40,557 nt of DNA from Gp6-AA40 sp046732795 (GCA_046732795.1 JBKPNV010000086.1:1-40557); one strand, 5' to 3'. Shown: positions 15,399 through 24,279, counted from the first letter of the stretch. Made by a program: numbers and translations. The notes: generated from the letters alone by a model not told the origin.

Positions 15399-15974
15399 AT
15401 GACGAGGATTCGAAAGACAGGCCTCGCCCTCGGGCTGGCGTTCGTCGTCTTCGGCTCGACTGGGTGTTCCTACAACACGTTCGTCAGCCAGGAAGAGGCG
15501 ATCAAAGCGCAGTGGGCGCAGGTCGAGAACCAGCTGCAGCGCCGCAACGACCTGATCCCGAACCTCGTGGAGAGTGTGAAGGGGATCACACAGCAGGAGC
15601 AGGACGTATTCGGCCGCATTGCCGATTCGCGCGCGAAGCTCGCCGGCGCATCGACACCCGAACAGCAGATCCAGGCAGCCAATGAGCAGAGCCAGGCGCT
15701 GGCTCGATTGCTGGTTATCGTCGAGAACTATCCGCAGTTGCGCTCGAACGAGCAATTCTCTCGCCTGATGGACGAGTTGTCCGGAACGGAGAATCGCCTC
15801 GCAGTCGAGCGTATGCGGTATAACGAGCGCGTGCAGGCGTATAACACCTCACGCCGGCAGTTCCCCTCGAACATCACGGCGTCCATCTTCGGATTCAAGG
15901 AGTACACGCTGTTCGATGCGCCGACGGCAGCCGAGGCCGTGCCGCGCGTGAACTTCGGAAAACCGGGAGCTTGA
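15399..15974 (+). CDS. lemA: LemA family protein
   Basis: 191 residues. The start ATG 15399 follows a good SD (GAGGAGGAG around 15383-15391). The N-terminus MTRIRKTGLALGLAFVVFGSTGC is a membrane anchor with a possible weak lipobox (GSTGC, Cys23). The LemA core follows: YNTFVSQEEAIKAQWAQVENQLQRRNDLIPNLVESVKGI, long helices with heptad character, then NEQFSRLMDELSGTENRLAVERMRYNERVQAYN and RQFPSNITASIFGFKEYTLFDAP. LemA proteins are anchored coiled-coil proteins of unclear function, often next to TPM proteins as here. The stop codon is immediately followed by a GGTCAAA repeat (15977-15994). Confidence 0.93.
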   Translation: MTRIRKTGLALGLAFVVFGSTGCSYNTFVSQEEAIKAQWAQVENQLQRRNDLIPNLVESVKGITQQEQDVFGRIADSRAKLAGASTPEQQIQAANEQSQALARLLVIVENYPQLRSNEQFSRLMDELSGTENRLAVERMRYNERVQAYNTSRRQFPSNITASIFGFKEYTLFDAPTAAEAVPRVNFGKPGA

Positions 15975-15976
15975 TC

Positions 15977-15994
15977 AGGTCAAAGGTCAAAGGT
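15977..15994. repeat. GGTCAAA repeat after the lemA stop
   Basis: AGGTCAAAGGTCAAAGGT begins 2 nt after the TGA. A matching word follows the stop of the small gene at 27060-27284, also directly after TGATCA. Confidence 0.65.
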
Positions 15995-16001
15995 ACGTAG
16001 A

Positions 16002-16019
16002 GTTCGGCTTCAGCCGGAC
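16002..16019. repeat. CGGCTTCAGCCG hairpin between lemA and the DinB gene
   Basis: CGGCT and AGCCG (16005-16016), extended to about 8 bp by outer pairs including one wobble, form a short hairpin. A degenerate relative (GTCGGCCGTCAGCCGGAC) lies at 40073-40090 after lipA. Possible terminator or dispersed repeat. Confidence 0.5.
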
Positions 16020-16032
16020 GGGTGAGGTGGTC

Positions 16033-16533
16033 ATGCCGATGGTAGACGCGTTACTCCCCGAGTTCGATCACGAGATGACCGTGACGCGCAAGCTGCTGGA
16101 GCGCGTACCCGAGGATCGCTTTGACTTCAAACCGCACCAGAAGTCGTACTCGCTGGGGCAGCTTGCCCAGCATGTGGCAACCGTGCCGATGTGGGGCGCC
16201 GCCACGATCAATCACTCTGAGCTCGATCTGGGTGGCTCACAACAACTGGCGCCCGTTGCCAATCGTGCCGAGTTACTGGCCCTTTTCGACGGGCATGTCG
16301 CCGGCACACGCGCCGCGCTCGTCGGCAAGTCGGATGCGGAGCTGATGGCGCCGTGGACGCTCAAAGTGGGCGGCAAGACGCTGTTCTCCATGCCGAAGTC
16401 GGCCGTGTGGCGCTCGTTCGTGATGAGCCACCTCATTCACCATCGCGGGCAGCTGAGCGTCTACCTGCGGATGCAAGACGTGAAGCTGCCATCGATGTAC
16501 GGTCCCACCGCGGATGAGAATCCCTTCGCGTAG
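16033..16533 (+). CDS. DinB-family protein (first of two)
   Basis: 166 residues of the DinB/YfiT four-helix-bundle superfamily: FDHEMTVTRKLLERVPEDRFDFKPHQKSYSLGQLAQHVATVPMW, and near the end VMSHLIHHRGQLSVYLRMQDVKLPSMYGPTADE. His residues in LAQHVA and SHLIHH are the usual three-His metal site. Some members are bacillithiol- or mycothiol-dependent transferases; most have no known substrate. ATG 16033 is chosen because GAGG at 16024-16027 is well spaced; a GTG at 16027 is the alternative. It stands alone after the hairpin at 16002 and converges on the ADOP gene. The 142-nt gap after its stop holds only weak inverted repeats (CGGACGGTCCG). Confidence 0.9.
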   Translation: MPMVDALLPEFDHEMTVTRKLLERVPEDRFDFKPHQKSYSLGQLAQHVATVPMWGAATINHSELDLGGSQQLAPVANRAELLALFDGHVAGTRAALVGKSDAELMAPWTLKVGGKTLFSMPKSAVWRSFVMSHLIHHRGQLSVYLRMQDVKLPSMYGPTADENPFA

Positions 16534-16675
16534 ACCCAAGCGGTTCGAAAGGACGACGGCTGCGAGGGCCGGACGGTCCGCGACGAAAATCCGACGTTGA
16601 GGCGGGCCCTTCGCCAAGTCGCATGCCCCGCCCCGTCGACCGTCGCACCGCGAGCGCTTTCCAGACATCCGCAGG

Positions 16676-19402
16676 CTACTCATAGCGGAGCGCCGTCATG
16701 GCGGTGATGCGCGTCGCCCGCCGCAGCGGCACGTAGCAGGCAACAAGCGCGACCGCGACGAACACCATCGTGGCTGCGAAGAAGGTCATCACGCTCGGAA
16801 CCGTGATGCCAAAACGCTGTGCCGTAAGCACTCGTGCGACGGCGGCGCCGAGCGTCAAGCCAATCGCAAGGCCGACCCCTACCAACGTCATCCCTTGTCG
16901 GAGAATCATTCCGATGACGGCGGCGCGACCGGCCCCGAGCGAAAGACGGATGCCGATCTCGCGTGTCCTGTGCGCGACCGTGTAGGCCGTGACGCCATAG
17001 ATACCCATCGCCGCCAGCAGAGTGCCAAGGACGCCGACACCGCCCGCAATCGCCGCCGCGATGCGCAGTTGTGTCTCGACTGGACCGGACTGCTCGCTTT
17101 CCAGCGTCTGCGCGCTCAGTGCCGGCAGGTTCGAATTCATCGAGGTCACGACACTTCGAATGTCCTCGGCGACGCTCGGCCCCACCCTCCTCGCCAGTAC
17201 CGTGATTCCGGAGACGTACCGCTGTGCCATGGGCACGTACAGAGCGAGAGGCGCAGGCAGGTTGGGTGCTGACCGCAAATCACGGACGACGCCAATCACC
17301 ATGAGCGCTGTCGAAGGCAGGTTGGGCGTGCTGAGGAGGCCGGTGTGCATGTTCACCACCTGGCCGAGCGCGCTCCTGCCGGGAAACCATCGGCGGGCCG
17401 CGGTCTCGCCAATGATCGCCACCTTCTGCGCGTCGCCGCGATCCGCGTCGCTGAAGTCCCGTCCCTCGATGAATGGGATTTTCAACGTCGCGAAGTAGCC
17501 TGAATCGACAATGCTCCAATTTGGATAGAAGTACTGCTGCCCGGGCGGCGGCGACACGCCAGGGACGGACAGTCCTCCCATGCTCATCACGCCGGGACCA
17601 GGCGGGCGGTCCGTCAACGTGGCGACCTCAACGCCCGGCAACGCCCGGACGCGCTCGATCAACACACGCGCGAACGTTGAACCGCTCACGGCGTTGTACC
17701 CGGCCATCGATAGATTGACGGTTGCGACATCGACCTGCCGCGAGTCGAACCCGCGATCGATCCTGGTTATACGATCGACATCGCGCACGAGGATCGCTGC
17801 GGTGATTACCAGCAGAAGGCTGAACGCCACCTGCGCCACGACAAACGCATTTCGCAGGCGCAGCCGATCCATCGGCGCCTGCGCATCGCCTTTGAGCGCG
17901 GACACGACATCGGTCCTGGACGCATGCAGCGCCGGCGCGAGGCCGCAGAACACGGCGGCGACGAATGAGAGAGCCAGCGAGAACATGACGACCTGTCGAT
18001 CGAGCGGCACCGACAAATTGACCGGCAGAGGGAAAGCGGGCAGCAGCCACACGAGCAGCGACGTCATGCCCCGCGCAGCCATCAGCCCCGCGGCTCCGCC
18101 GAGCGCAAACAGCAGGATCGTCTCTGTGAGCAACTGGCGCATCACACGAGCCCGACTGGCACCGATAGCGCTGCGCAGCGCGATTTCGCGACGACGAACG
18201 ACGCCGCGGGCCAGGAGCACACCGGCCAGGTTCGCGCAGGCAATGACCAGCACCACAGACACGATCGACATCAAGAGCGCCAGGAATCCCGCGACGAGAA
18301 CGCGAAGGCCGTACGGAATCGGCGACGCGGCAACGGCGCTCCAGATGAACGCGGGATCGGGCGGCGTGGCGCCGGGAACTATGAAGTCATAGCTGACTGG
18401 AAACTCTTTGGCGATCATTTCGCCGATTGCGGCAATTTCTGCGGAGGCCTGAGCCCTGGACAGTCCGGGTTTCAAGCGGCCGCCGAGCATCAACCAGCCT
18501 GCGCTGCGGGCGCTCAACTGCCGCGCACCGTTCTCGGCATTGAGCGCCGTGACCATCGAGGTCGGTATCCACACGTCCGGTGCCACGACCGTCATCCCGA
18601 GGAAACCGTCGCGCGCGACGCCGACAATCGTCAGCGGATAGCCATTCAAGTAGACGGCCCGCCCAACGACCGCCGGGTCGGAATCGAAACGACGGGCCCA
18701 GAAGCGATGACTGAGAACGGCGATGGGGCTCGCCCCCGCCTCCTCGCCGTCGCTGACAGCGAACGTTCGTCCAGCGGCTGCGGGTACACCCAGCACCTGG
18801 AAGTAGTTGGTCGTCACCACACCTGCGTACACACGTTCGGCGCCGCTATCGCCAACGCGCAGGCTGGCCGCTTGAAGTTCGAGCTGATAGCCATACACTC
18901 CGTCGAGCGTGGTCGCGCGCTTTCTAACCTCCAGATAATCGGGATACGAAACAGGATCGATACCCGGTCCACCTTGTCGCTTGAGGCGAGCGATATCGAC
19001 GAGACGATCCGGACCGGTGACGCCGACCGCCGATCGCAGCAACAGGCCGTTGACGACAGTGAAGATGGTCGTTGTGGCACCGATACCCATCGCCAGAGAG
19101 AGCGCGGCCGTCAGCGTGAACAACGGACTGCGCACCAGCAGACGCGCGGCGTAGCGGACGTCCTGCAGGAGCGTGTCGAGAAACGCACCCGCCCGCGCTT
19201 CACGCACCTGGCCTTTGATGGACTCGACACCCCCGAGCTGAATCAGGGCCGCGCGGCGAGCGTCCGCAGTCGAGAGCCCTCTGCAACGATGCTCGTCGAT
19301 GAGCAGATCCAGCGCGGCGCCGAGTTCATCGTCCAGATCCCGTTCGACACGATCGCGCCGCAACAGATTTCGGACGGTCGAACGGATGCGCGCCAGAATC
19401 AT
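16676..19402 (-). CDS. ADOP-type ABC permease (two FtsX domains)
   Basis: 908 residues. A charged N-terminal region (RSTVRNLLRRDRVERDLDDELGAALDLLIDEH...GLSTADARRAALIQLGG) is the prefix domain characteristic of acidobacterial duplicated orphan permeases. It is followed by QDVRYAARLLVRSPLFTLTAALSLAMGIGATTTIF, a large periplasmic MacB-like domain, and an FtsX domain (RRREIALRSAIGASRARVMRQLL, ~395-420). A second periplasmic domain and a final FtsX domain (HRTREIGIRLSLGAGRAAVIGMIL) end PLRRATRITAMTALRYE. No ATPase gene is nearby. ATG 19402 is preferred over a GTG at 19411. Family call very secure; the exported substrate, if any, is unknown. Confidence 0.93.
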   Translation of the reverse strand: MILARIRSTVRNLLRRDRVERDLDDELGAALDLLIDEHRCRGLSTADARRAALIQLGGVESIKGQVREARAGAFLDTLLQDVRYAARLLVRSPLFTLTAALSLAMGIGATTTIFTVVNGLLLRSAVGVTGPDRLVDIARLKRQGGPGIDPVSYPDYLEVRKRATTLDGVYGYQLELQAASLRVGDSGAERVYAGVVTTNYFQVLGVPAAAGRTFAVSDGEEAGASPIAVLSHRFWARRFDSDPAVVGRAVYLNGYPLTIVGVARDGFLGMTVVAPDVWIPTSMVTALNAENGARQLSARSAGWLMLGGRLKPGLSRAQASAEIAAIGEMIAKEFPVSYDFIVPGATPPDPAFIWSAVAASPIPYGLRVLVAGFLALLMSIVSVVLVIACANLAGVLLARGVVRRREIALRSAIGASRARVMRQLLTETILLFALGGAAGLMAARGMTSLLVWLLPAFPLPVNLSVPLDRQVVMFSLALSFVAAVFCGLAPALHASRTDVVSALKGDAQAPMDRLRLRNAFVVAQVAFSLLLVITAAILVRDVDRITRIDRGFDSRQVDVATVNLSMAGYNAVSGSTFARVLIERVRALPGVEVATLTDRPPGPGVMSMGGLSVPGVSPPPGQQYFYPNWSIVDSGYFATLKIPFIEGRDFSDADRGDAQKVAIIGETAARRWFPGRSALGQVVNMHTGLLSTPNLPSTALMVIGVVRDLRSAPNLPAPLALYVPMAQRYVSGITVLARRVGPSVAEDIRSVVTSMNSNLPALSAQTLESEQSGPVETQLRIAAAIAGGVGVLGTLLAAMGIYGVTAYTVAHRTREIGIRLSLGAGRAAVIGMILRQGMTLVGVGLAIGLTLGAAVARVLTAQRFGITVPSVMTFFAATMVFVAVALVACYVPLRRATRITAMTALRYE

Positions 19403-19529
19403 GTCAGGCACCGGTGCCCCGCGTCTCGTATCGAGAATCTATACGAGGGTGAGTCTGGCGTGGTTCCTATCGGAAGTCAATACGAGCGTGCAGGCGTGCG
19501 GCGGCCGAGCCCGAGCAATCGCTCGAACG

Positions 19530-20033
19530 TCAGCGTCCGGCGGCTTGACCGGGCCGTAAGAGCTCGTGGATCGTCCCCGGACGACGGAGCTTCGTGATCC
19601 AGACGATCTGGCCGATGTGGAACGCATTGTGATGCGTCACATGCATCAGGACCTCCGCCACCGACTTGTTCCGGTCACTGGTGGGTTGAACGAGCCGGTC
19701 CGGCGTGAGCGTGCGGAGAACGGCATCGACCCTTGCTGTTACGTCCGTCCACACGTTCAACACGTCGGCCTTCGACGGTCCCCCGCGCGCCGCAAACTCC
19801 GCATCGCGATCGCGGATTCCCGGCGCTCCCCCGATCACGTGCTCGAGGAAATGACGATTCGATCCAGCGACGTGCAGCACAAGGTTGCCGACCGCATTCG
19901 ACAGCTCATGGGGCCGCCACCACAAATCGTCCTCGCTGAGCACCTCGAGACAGCGCTCGACTTGCGGAGGGAATTCCGCGACCAGCCGGGTGGTGATGTG
20001 CTGGAGCAGGAAGGCATCGACGGTATCGGGCAT
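19530..20033 (-). CDS. DinB/DUF1572-type protein (second of two)
   Basis: 167 residues. FLLQHITTRLVAEFPPQVERCLEVLSEDDLWWRPHELSNAVGNLVLHVAGSNRHFLEHVIGG places it in the DinB superfamily, close to DUF1572. His ligands are in LVLHVAG and in VLMHVTHHNAFHIGQIVWITKL. Possible thiol-dependent transferase; no substrate is evident. It is only distantly like the DinB protein at 16033 and not a recent duplicate. It lies 127 nt upstream of the ADOP gene on the same strand. TATCAT ends 7 nt before its ATG and no usable SD is present. Confidence 0.88.
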   Translation of the reverse strand: MPDTVDAFLLQHITTRLVAEFPPQVERCLEVLSEDDLWWRPHELSNAVGNLVLHVAGSNRHFLEHVIGGAPGIRDRDAEFAARGGPSKADVLNVWTDVTARVDAVLRTLTPDRLVQPTSDRNKSVAEVLMHVTHHNAFHIGQIVWITKLRRPGTIHELLRPGQAAGR

Positions 20034-20040
20034 CCTCGTG

Positions 20041-20046
20041 ATGATA
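20041..20046 (-). promoter_or_regulatory. TATCAT, candidate -10 of a leaderless transcript
   Basis: TATCAT on the minus strand (5 of 6 matches to TATAAT) ends 7 nt before the ATG at 20033. Confidence 0.45.
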
Positions 20047-20078
20047 AGCTTACTTCACTGCCGTCACAGCACATCCGA

Positions 20079-21113
20079 GTGACCTTTACGCAGTCCGAGT
20101 TCCGGCCCCGGTTCACCGGGGGCCACATCCAGACGCTCTATGCCTGGGCCAGGCCGCGAACATTTCCGCGACTGCCTGAACCGGTGGAACGCCACTTCGA
20201 CGTCGCGCCCGATGCCCGCGTGCGCGCGCACTGCCATTGGCACACTCGTCCGCACGAACACCCCACCCTCCTGTTACTGCATGGGCTCGAGGGCTCGAGC
20301 CTCGCCCATTACATGGGAGGCATGGCGGACAAGGCATGGGCGCGCGGCTGGAACGTCGTGCGACTGAACCAGCGCAACTGCGGGGATACCGAGCACCTCT
20401 CGCGCGGCCTGTATCATTCGGGGTTGACCAACGACCCGCTGGTCGTCTTGCGCGAGTTGATCGCCCGCGACGGGATTCGCGCCCTCGCGGTTGCTGGCTA
20501 CTCGCTGGGCGGCAATCTGACGCTCAAGCTGGCCGGCGACCTCGGCGATCAGGCGCCGCGTGAACTGAAGGCGATCTGCGCGGTGTCGCCCACCATGGAC
20601 CTGGCGGTGTGCGTCGATGCGTTGGAGCGCCGCTCGAACCTGGCTTACCAGTGGAACTTCGTGCGCCGACTCAAGGCCCGGATGCGTCGCAAGGCAGCGG
20701 TCGTCCCGGGCGTGTTCGCGCTCGAACCGTTACGGCGAATCTGGACGGTTCGTCAGTTTGACGAAGCGTACACGGCGCCCCATCACGGGTTTCACGATGC
20801 CGCTGATTACTATCACCGCGCCAGCGCGATGAGAGTTGTCGATCGCATTCGCGTACCTGCACTGATTCTGACAGCCGAAGACGACCCCTTTGTCCCGGTT
20901 GCACCCTTCCAGCACCCGGCCGTCACGGGTAATCCACTCGTCACCACAATCGTCACCCGCTACGGGGGCCACTGCGCCTTCGTCGAGCGTTCGACGGGAG
21001 AGTACGACGGCTACTGGGCGGAGGCGGAAGTGGTGCGGTTCGTCACGGCTCACGCAGATGGTCCATCAGCATCCGTGCAAACTCCGGCCCCTTCCCTTCC
21101 TCTTCGTGCTTGA
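20079..21113 (+). CDS. YheT-type alpha/beta hydrolase
   Basis: 344 residues from GTG 20079, the first start fitting the family N-terminus (FRPRFTGGHIQTLYAWARPR). It is an alpha/beta-hydrolase of the YheT/Abhd group: LLLLHGLEGSSLAHYMGG (oxyanion region), LNQRNCGDTEHLSRGLYHSG, nucleophile elbow GYSLGG with Ser142, acid in LTAEDDPFVP, and catalytic His in YGGHCAFVE. Relatives are esterases or lipases of uncertain substrate. It has no signal peptide. No SD precedes the GTG, and the gap to the divergent DinB gene is 45 nt. The last 71 nt of coding sequence overlap, tail to tail, the end of the DUF72 gene. Confidence 0.9.
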   Translation: MTFTQSEFRPRFTGGHIQTLYAWARPRTFPRLPEPVERHFDVAPDARVRAHCHWHTRPHEHPTLLLLHGLEGSSLAHYMGGMADKAWARGWNVVRLNQRNCGDTEHLSRGLYHSGLTNDPLVVLRELIARDGIRALAVAGYSLGGNLTLKLAGDLGDQAPRELKAICAVSPTMDLAVCVDALERRSNLAYQWNFVRRLKARMRRKAAVVPGVFALEPLRRIWTVRQFDEAYTAPHHGFHDAADYYHRASAMRVVDRIRVPALILTAEDDPFVPVAPFQHPAVTGNPLVTTIVTRYGGHCAFVERSTGEYDGYWAEAEVVRFVTAHADGPSASVQTPAPSLPLRA

Positions 21114-21750
21114 AGTAGACGAAAACCTCACCGCAGCTCGAGGTCGCCTCCGTGATCGTCTGCGCCCAGCGCGCGATGTCGTCGGCGACATACCCCTCAT
21201 CACGCAGCCGGAAGTAGGCATAATCGGCGGTGATCTCGACCGGGGTCGACAGTTTCTCGCTGTCGGCCACACACAGGGCAAGATTTCTGGCCCGTAACCG
21301 CGCGTACACCTCGTCATCGAGCCACGACACGTGGCGGAATTCGAACGCGGCGCACACACGCGGCGGCAGCGTTTCGAGGAATGCATCGAACAACGCGAGG
21401 TCCTTTTTCAGGTTGGGTGGGAGCTGAAAAAGGAGCGCCCCGAGTTTGGGACCGAGTGTGGCCGCAGTCTCGAGGAATTGGCGGACGCGATCACCGCAAT
21501 CACGTAGACGGCTGTCGTGCGTAATGCGCTTCGGCGCCTTCAGCGTCAACTTGTAGCGCTCGGGCGTTGCGCTGCTCCATCCCGCAAGAATCTTTTCGTT
21601 CGGCGCCCGATAAAACGTGTAATTGATCTCGACGGTCGGAAAGCGCTCCGCGTAATACGGCAGCATCTTCGCGGTCGGCAATGTCTCGGGATAAAAGCTC
21701 CCCTTCCACTCGGGGTAGTTGTAACCAGACGTTCCAACCCAGATTGCCAA
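21043..21750 (-). CDS. DUF72 (YecE-like) family protein
   Basis: 235 residues of DUF72, a TIM-barrel family of unknown biochemical function: WVGTSGYNYPEWKGSFYPETLP, MLPYYAERFPTVEINYTFYRAP, TLKAPKRITHD, GALLFQLPPNLKKD, CAAFEFRHVSW, and YAYFRLRDEGY near the C-terminus. The start is TTG at 21748-21750, forced by the family alignment. Its ribosome-binding site appears to be GGGAG (plus-strand ctccc 21758-21762), which is the first unit of the tandem repeat at 21756-21807. The 3' end overlaps the convergent YheT-type gene by 71 nt. Confidence 0.93.
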   Translation of the reverse strand: MAIWVGTSGYNYPEWKGSFYPETLPTAKMLPYYAERFPTVEINYTFYRAPNEKILAGWSSATPERYKLTLKAPKRITHDSRLRDCGDRVRQFLETAATLGPKLGALLFQLPPNLKKDLALFDAFLETLPPRVCAAFEFRHVSWLDDEVYARLRARNLALCVADSEKLSTPVEITADYAYFRLRDEGYVADDIARWAQTITEATSSCGEVFVYFKHEEEGKGPEFARMLMDHLREP

Positions 21751-21755
21751 TCTTT

Positions 21756-21807
21756 AACTCCCAACTCCCAACTCCCAGCTCCCAAACTCCAAACTCCCAG
21801 ACTCCCG
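21756..21807. repeat. Tandem (G)GGAGTT repeat upstream of the DUF72 gene
   Basis: About seven imperfect units of ACTCCCA/GCTCCCA (GGGAGTT on the minus strand). It lies immediately before the TTG start of the DUF72 gene and includes its apparent SD. Confidence 0.85.
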
Positions 21808-21881
21808 ACGATGAATGCTCCCCGCTTTGGTAGGTGCAGTTGGGCGAGCGACCGTCGTTGGGAGTGACGCGTTCGTATCGG

Positions 21882-23261
21882 TTACGCCTGCCTCGCCCAC
21901 CGCATCAGCGTCGCCATGTCTGGCGCCTTACCGTGCATCAAGAGGCCCACCTTGAAGACCTTGGCGGCGAACCAGGTCACGGCGCACGCCGCAGCGAGGC
22001 CGACGATCATCGTCAGGAGCACCTGCCACGTCGGGGGCGGCGTCGCTGATCCCAGTCGAATCATCATCGCGAACGTGTTGACCGGAGGAATGAAGCTGAG
22101 CGCGACCGCGAATGCGGAATTCGGCTCCCGCCCGATGACGGTCGCGAACATCCATGGCGCCATGAGCAGCAGCATCACCGGCGTCATCAGCGACTGCGCT
22201 TCCCGCATCTCGTTGACGGCGGCGCCCACGGCGCTGAAGACAGCTGCAAACAGCAGGTAGGCAATCAGAAAGAACACGACCAGGTAGACGATGAGCAGCG
22301 GATCGAGCAGGCCAATCATCGCAAATGACATCAAGGTGACGAGCCCGATGCCGATGTAGATCGCGAGCACGAGCATGCTGACGGCCATCTGCCCGAGAAT
22401 CTTTCCCGCCATCAGTTCGATCGGTGACACGGCCGACAGCAGGACCTCGATCACGCGATTCGACTTCTCTTCCACGGTTTGCGTCAGCAGCGTCTGGCCG
22501 CCAATCATCACGCCGAAGACGAGCAGACCCGCGAACACGAACGGCAGCATGCGATTGAATGCGATATTGGTCTGCCGCTCCGCACCGGCAGCCACAGTTA
22601 CCGACGCCGCACGACGCACTCGCATCACCGCTTCCACTTCTTCCCGATTGAGGTTGTGAGAACGAATCCGCGCAGCGACGAGCGACTCCCTGATGGCCTC
22701 GTAGAGCTCGGTCTCCAGGCGGTCGTCGATATTCGCGGGAATGAACAAATCGTACGAGCCGAACTCCGTGCGGCCCGAGGCCACAACCGCGTCGGGGTGA
22801 ACGACGACGAGGGCGAGGTGGCGGAGGCCGCCGGCGGCCACTCGTTCTGTCAGCCACTGCTTCTCACGCTGGAGATCGGCGCCCGCCGGTCGATCGAGAA
22901 TGGTCAGTTGGGGTGCCGCACCGACCGCGCGCTCAATCGCGGCGGGACTGGTGGCCGCATCGCGGACCACCGTTGGCGCGTTCTGGAGTGCCCGCATGGC
23001 GCTTTCGCGGCGGCGTGCCGTGATGGCTTCAGCGGTCAGCGCCGTGCGCAGCGCACCTGCGACCTGGCCGGTCGGGTCGACGACAGCGACTTCGCCGCGA
23101 ACCGCAGGCACGTTCCGGTTCACGACGCGCGGAAACACTGCGATCACGAGTGCGATGATGGCCGGCATGAGCAGCAGGCCGATGATGAACCCCTTGTTCA
23201 TGACGGCGGCCATGAACTCTCGACGGGCAACGAGCCCTATTCGTCGCAGGCTCGGCTTCAC
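21882..23261 (-). CDS. ABC-2 type permease (NatB-like)
   Basis: 459 residues. One N-terminal helix (GFIIGLLLMPAIIALVIAVFP) is followed by a large extracytoplasmic domain (~50-240), then five hydrophobic segments. The marker QTVEEKSNRVIEVLLSAVSPIELMAGKILGQ is typical of NatB/YhaP-type ABC exporter permeases, and REAQSLMTPVMLLLMAPWM follows. It starts with a GTG whose bases overlap the stop of the ATPase gene (GTGA, 23258-23261), so the two form a coupled operon encoding one exporter. NatAB pumps sodium in Bacillus; the substrate here is unknown. An upstream non-coding stretch of 131 nt on the other side holds the repeat of 21756-21807. Confidence 0.92.
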   Translation of the reverse strand: MKPSLRRIGLVARREFMAAVMNKGFIIGLLLMPAIIALVIAVFPRVVNRNVPAVRGEVAVVDPTGQVAGALRTALTAEAITARRRESAMRALQNAPTVVRDAATSPAAIERAVGAAPQLTILDRPAGADLQREKQWLTERVAAGGLRHLALVVVHPDAVVASGRTEFGSYDLFIPANIDDRLETELYEAIRESLVAARIRSHNLNREEVEAVMRVRRAASVTVAAGAERQTNIAFNRMLPFVFAGLLVFGVMIGGQTLLTQTVEEKSNRVIEVLLSAVSPIELMAGKILGQMAVSMLVLAIYIGIGLVTLMSFAMIGLLDPLLIVYLVVFFLIAYLLFAAVFSAVGAAVNEMREAQSLMTPVMLLLMAPWMFATVIGREPNSAFAVALSFIPPVNTFAMMIRLGSATPPPTWQVLLTMIVGLAAACAVTWFAAKVFKVGLLMHGKAPDMATLMRWARQA

Positions 23262-24235
23262 GTTAATACTCCCTCGGCTCCCGCGGTCAGGCTGGCGCGC
23301 AACGCATCCGACGCAGCTGTGCTGTGCGATCCTTCCGCCACGATCCGCACGAACACATCCTCGAGCGTGAGGCGCGCCAATTCGATGCGTGCGGGGGCCA
23401 CTGCCGACGCCAGCCGCGACATCATGCCGGCTGGATCTGTGCCCGGTATGAGCGTGATCCGATAACCGCCGTCGAGTGTCTCGACTCGCTCGACGCCGCC
23501 GACTGCGCTCAGACTCGACATATTGGCATGCGGATCGATTGGCTCGAAATGAATGGTTCGTGGATCGAATCGACGCCTGAGCCCCGCCATCGCTTCATCG
23601 AGTACCTTCCGGCCCTGGTGAATCATCACGACGTGCTGGCACATCTCCTCGGCGTGTGCCATGACATGCGTCGAGAGCAGCACGGTCGCCCCACGGCGAT
23701 GTTCTTTGAGCACGTGCTCGCGAAGAATGCGGACACTGACCGGATCCTGGCCGCTGAACGGCTCATCGAGAATGAGCAGGTCGGGCTGATGGATCACCGC
23801 GGCCAGAAACTGCACGCGCTGCAACATGCCTTTCGACAAGTCTTCGCAGCGCTTGCTTTCGACCCCCGGCAGTCCGACATCCTGCAGCAGCCGCGGCACA
23901 CGGGCCGACGCATCCTCAGCGGGCACCCCTTTCAACTCCGCCATGTAGATCAGGAAAGCGCCGACCTTCATCTTGCGGTAGACGCCGCGCTCTTCCGGGA
24001 GATAGCCGATGCGATCCTTCGCCTCCAGCGCCGAGCGACGGCCGAGGACCGAGACCTCGCCGGAGTCCGGGAACAGGATCGACATGATCATGCGAATGCA
24101 TGTCGTCTTTCCCGCGCCGTTCGGTCCAATCACGCCATAGAGCGCGCCGCGCGGCACGACCAGATCCATGCCCTCGACCGCGACCGTCGCTCCGAATGTC
24201 TTGCGGACGTTCTTGAGTTCAAGAGCTGCGAGCAT
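23258..24235 (-). CDS. ABC transporter ATPase (NatA-like)
   Basis: 325 residues. Walker A GPNGAGKTT (37-45), Q-loop region near GYLPEERGVYRKMKV (78-91), signature LSKGMLQRV (133-141), Walker B LLILDEP (153-159), D-loop SGQD and H-loop STHVMAHAEEM. A C-terminal extension (~220-325) is common in NatA/YhaQ-like exporters. The degenerate signature SKGM, instead of SGGQ, is also usual for that subgroup. It provides energy for the permease encoded by the overlapping downstream gene. ATG 24235; a weak GATAAT box lies 8 nt upstream and AGGG is only 4 nt from the start, so the initiation mode is unclear. Confidence 0.93.
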   Translation of the reverse strand: MLAALELKNVRKTFGATVAVEGMDLVVPRGALYGVIGPNGAGKTTCIRMIMSILFPDSGEVSVLGRRSALEAKDRIGYLPEERGVYRKMKVGAFLIYMAELKGVPAEDASARVPRLLQDVGLPGVESKRCEDLSKGMLQRVQFLAAVIHQPDLLILDEPFSGQDPVSVRILREHVLKEHRRGATVLLSTHVMAHAEEMCQHVVMIHQGRKVLDEAMAGLRRRFDPRTIHFEPIDPHANMSSLSAVGGVERVETLDGGYRITLIPGTDPAGMMSRLASAVAPARIELARLTLEDVFVRIVAEGSHSTAASDALRASLTAGAEGVLT

Positions 24236-24279
24236 GGCGCCCTATTATCACGCCAGTGTGCAACGCTGGGCTCGCGTTC

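Noticed and set aside
17580..18392. 270-codon plus-strand frame
   Set aside because: It is antisense to the ADOP permease and Ser/Thr/Arg-rich without any motif.
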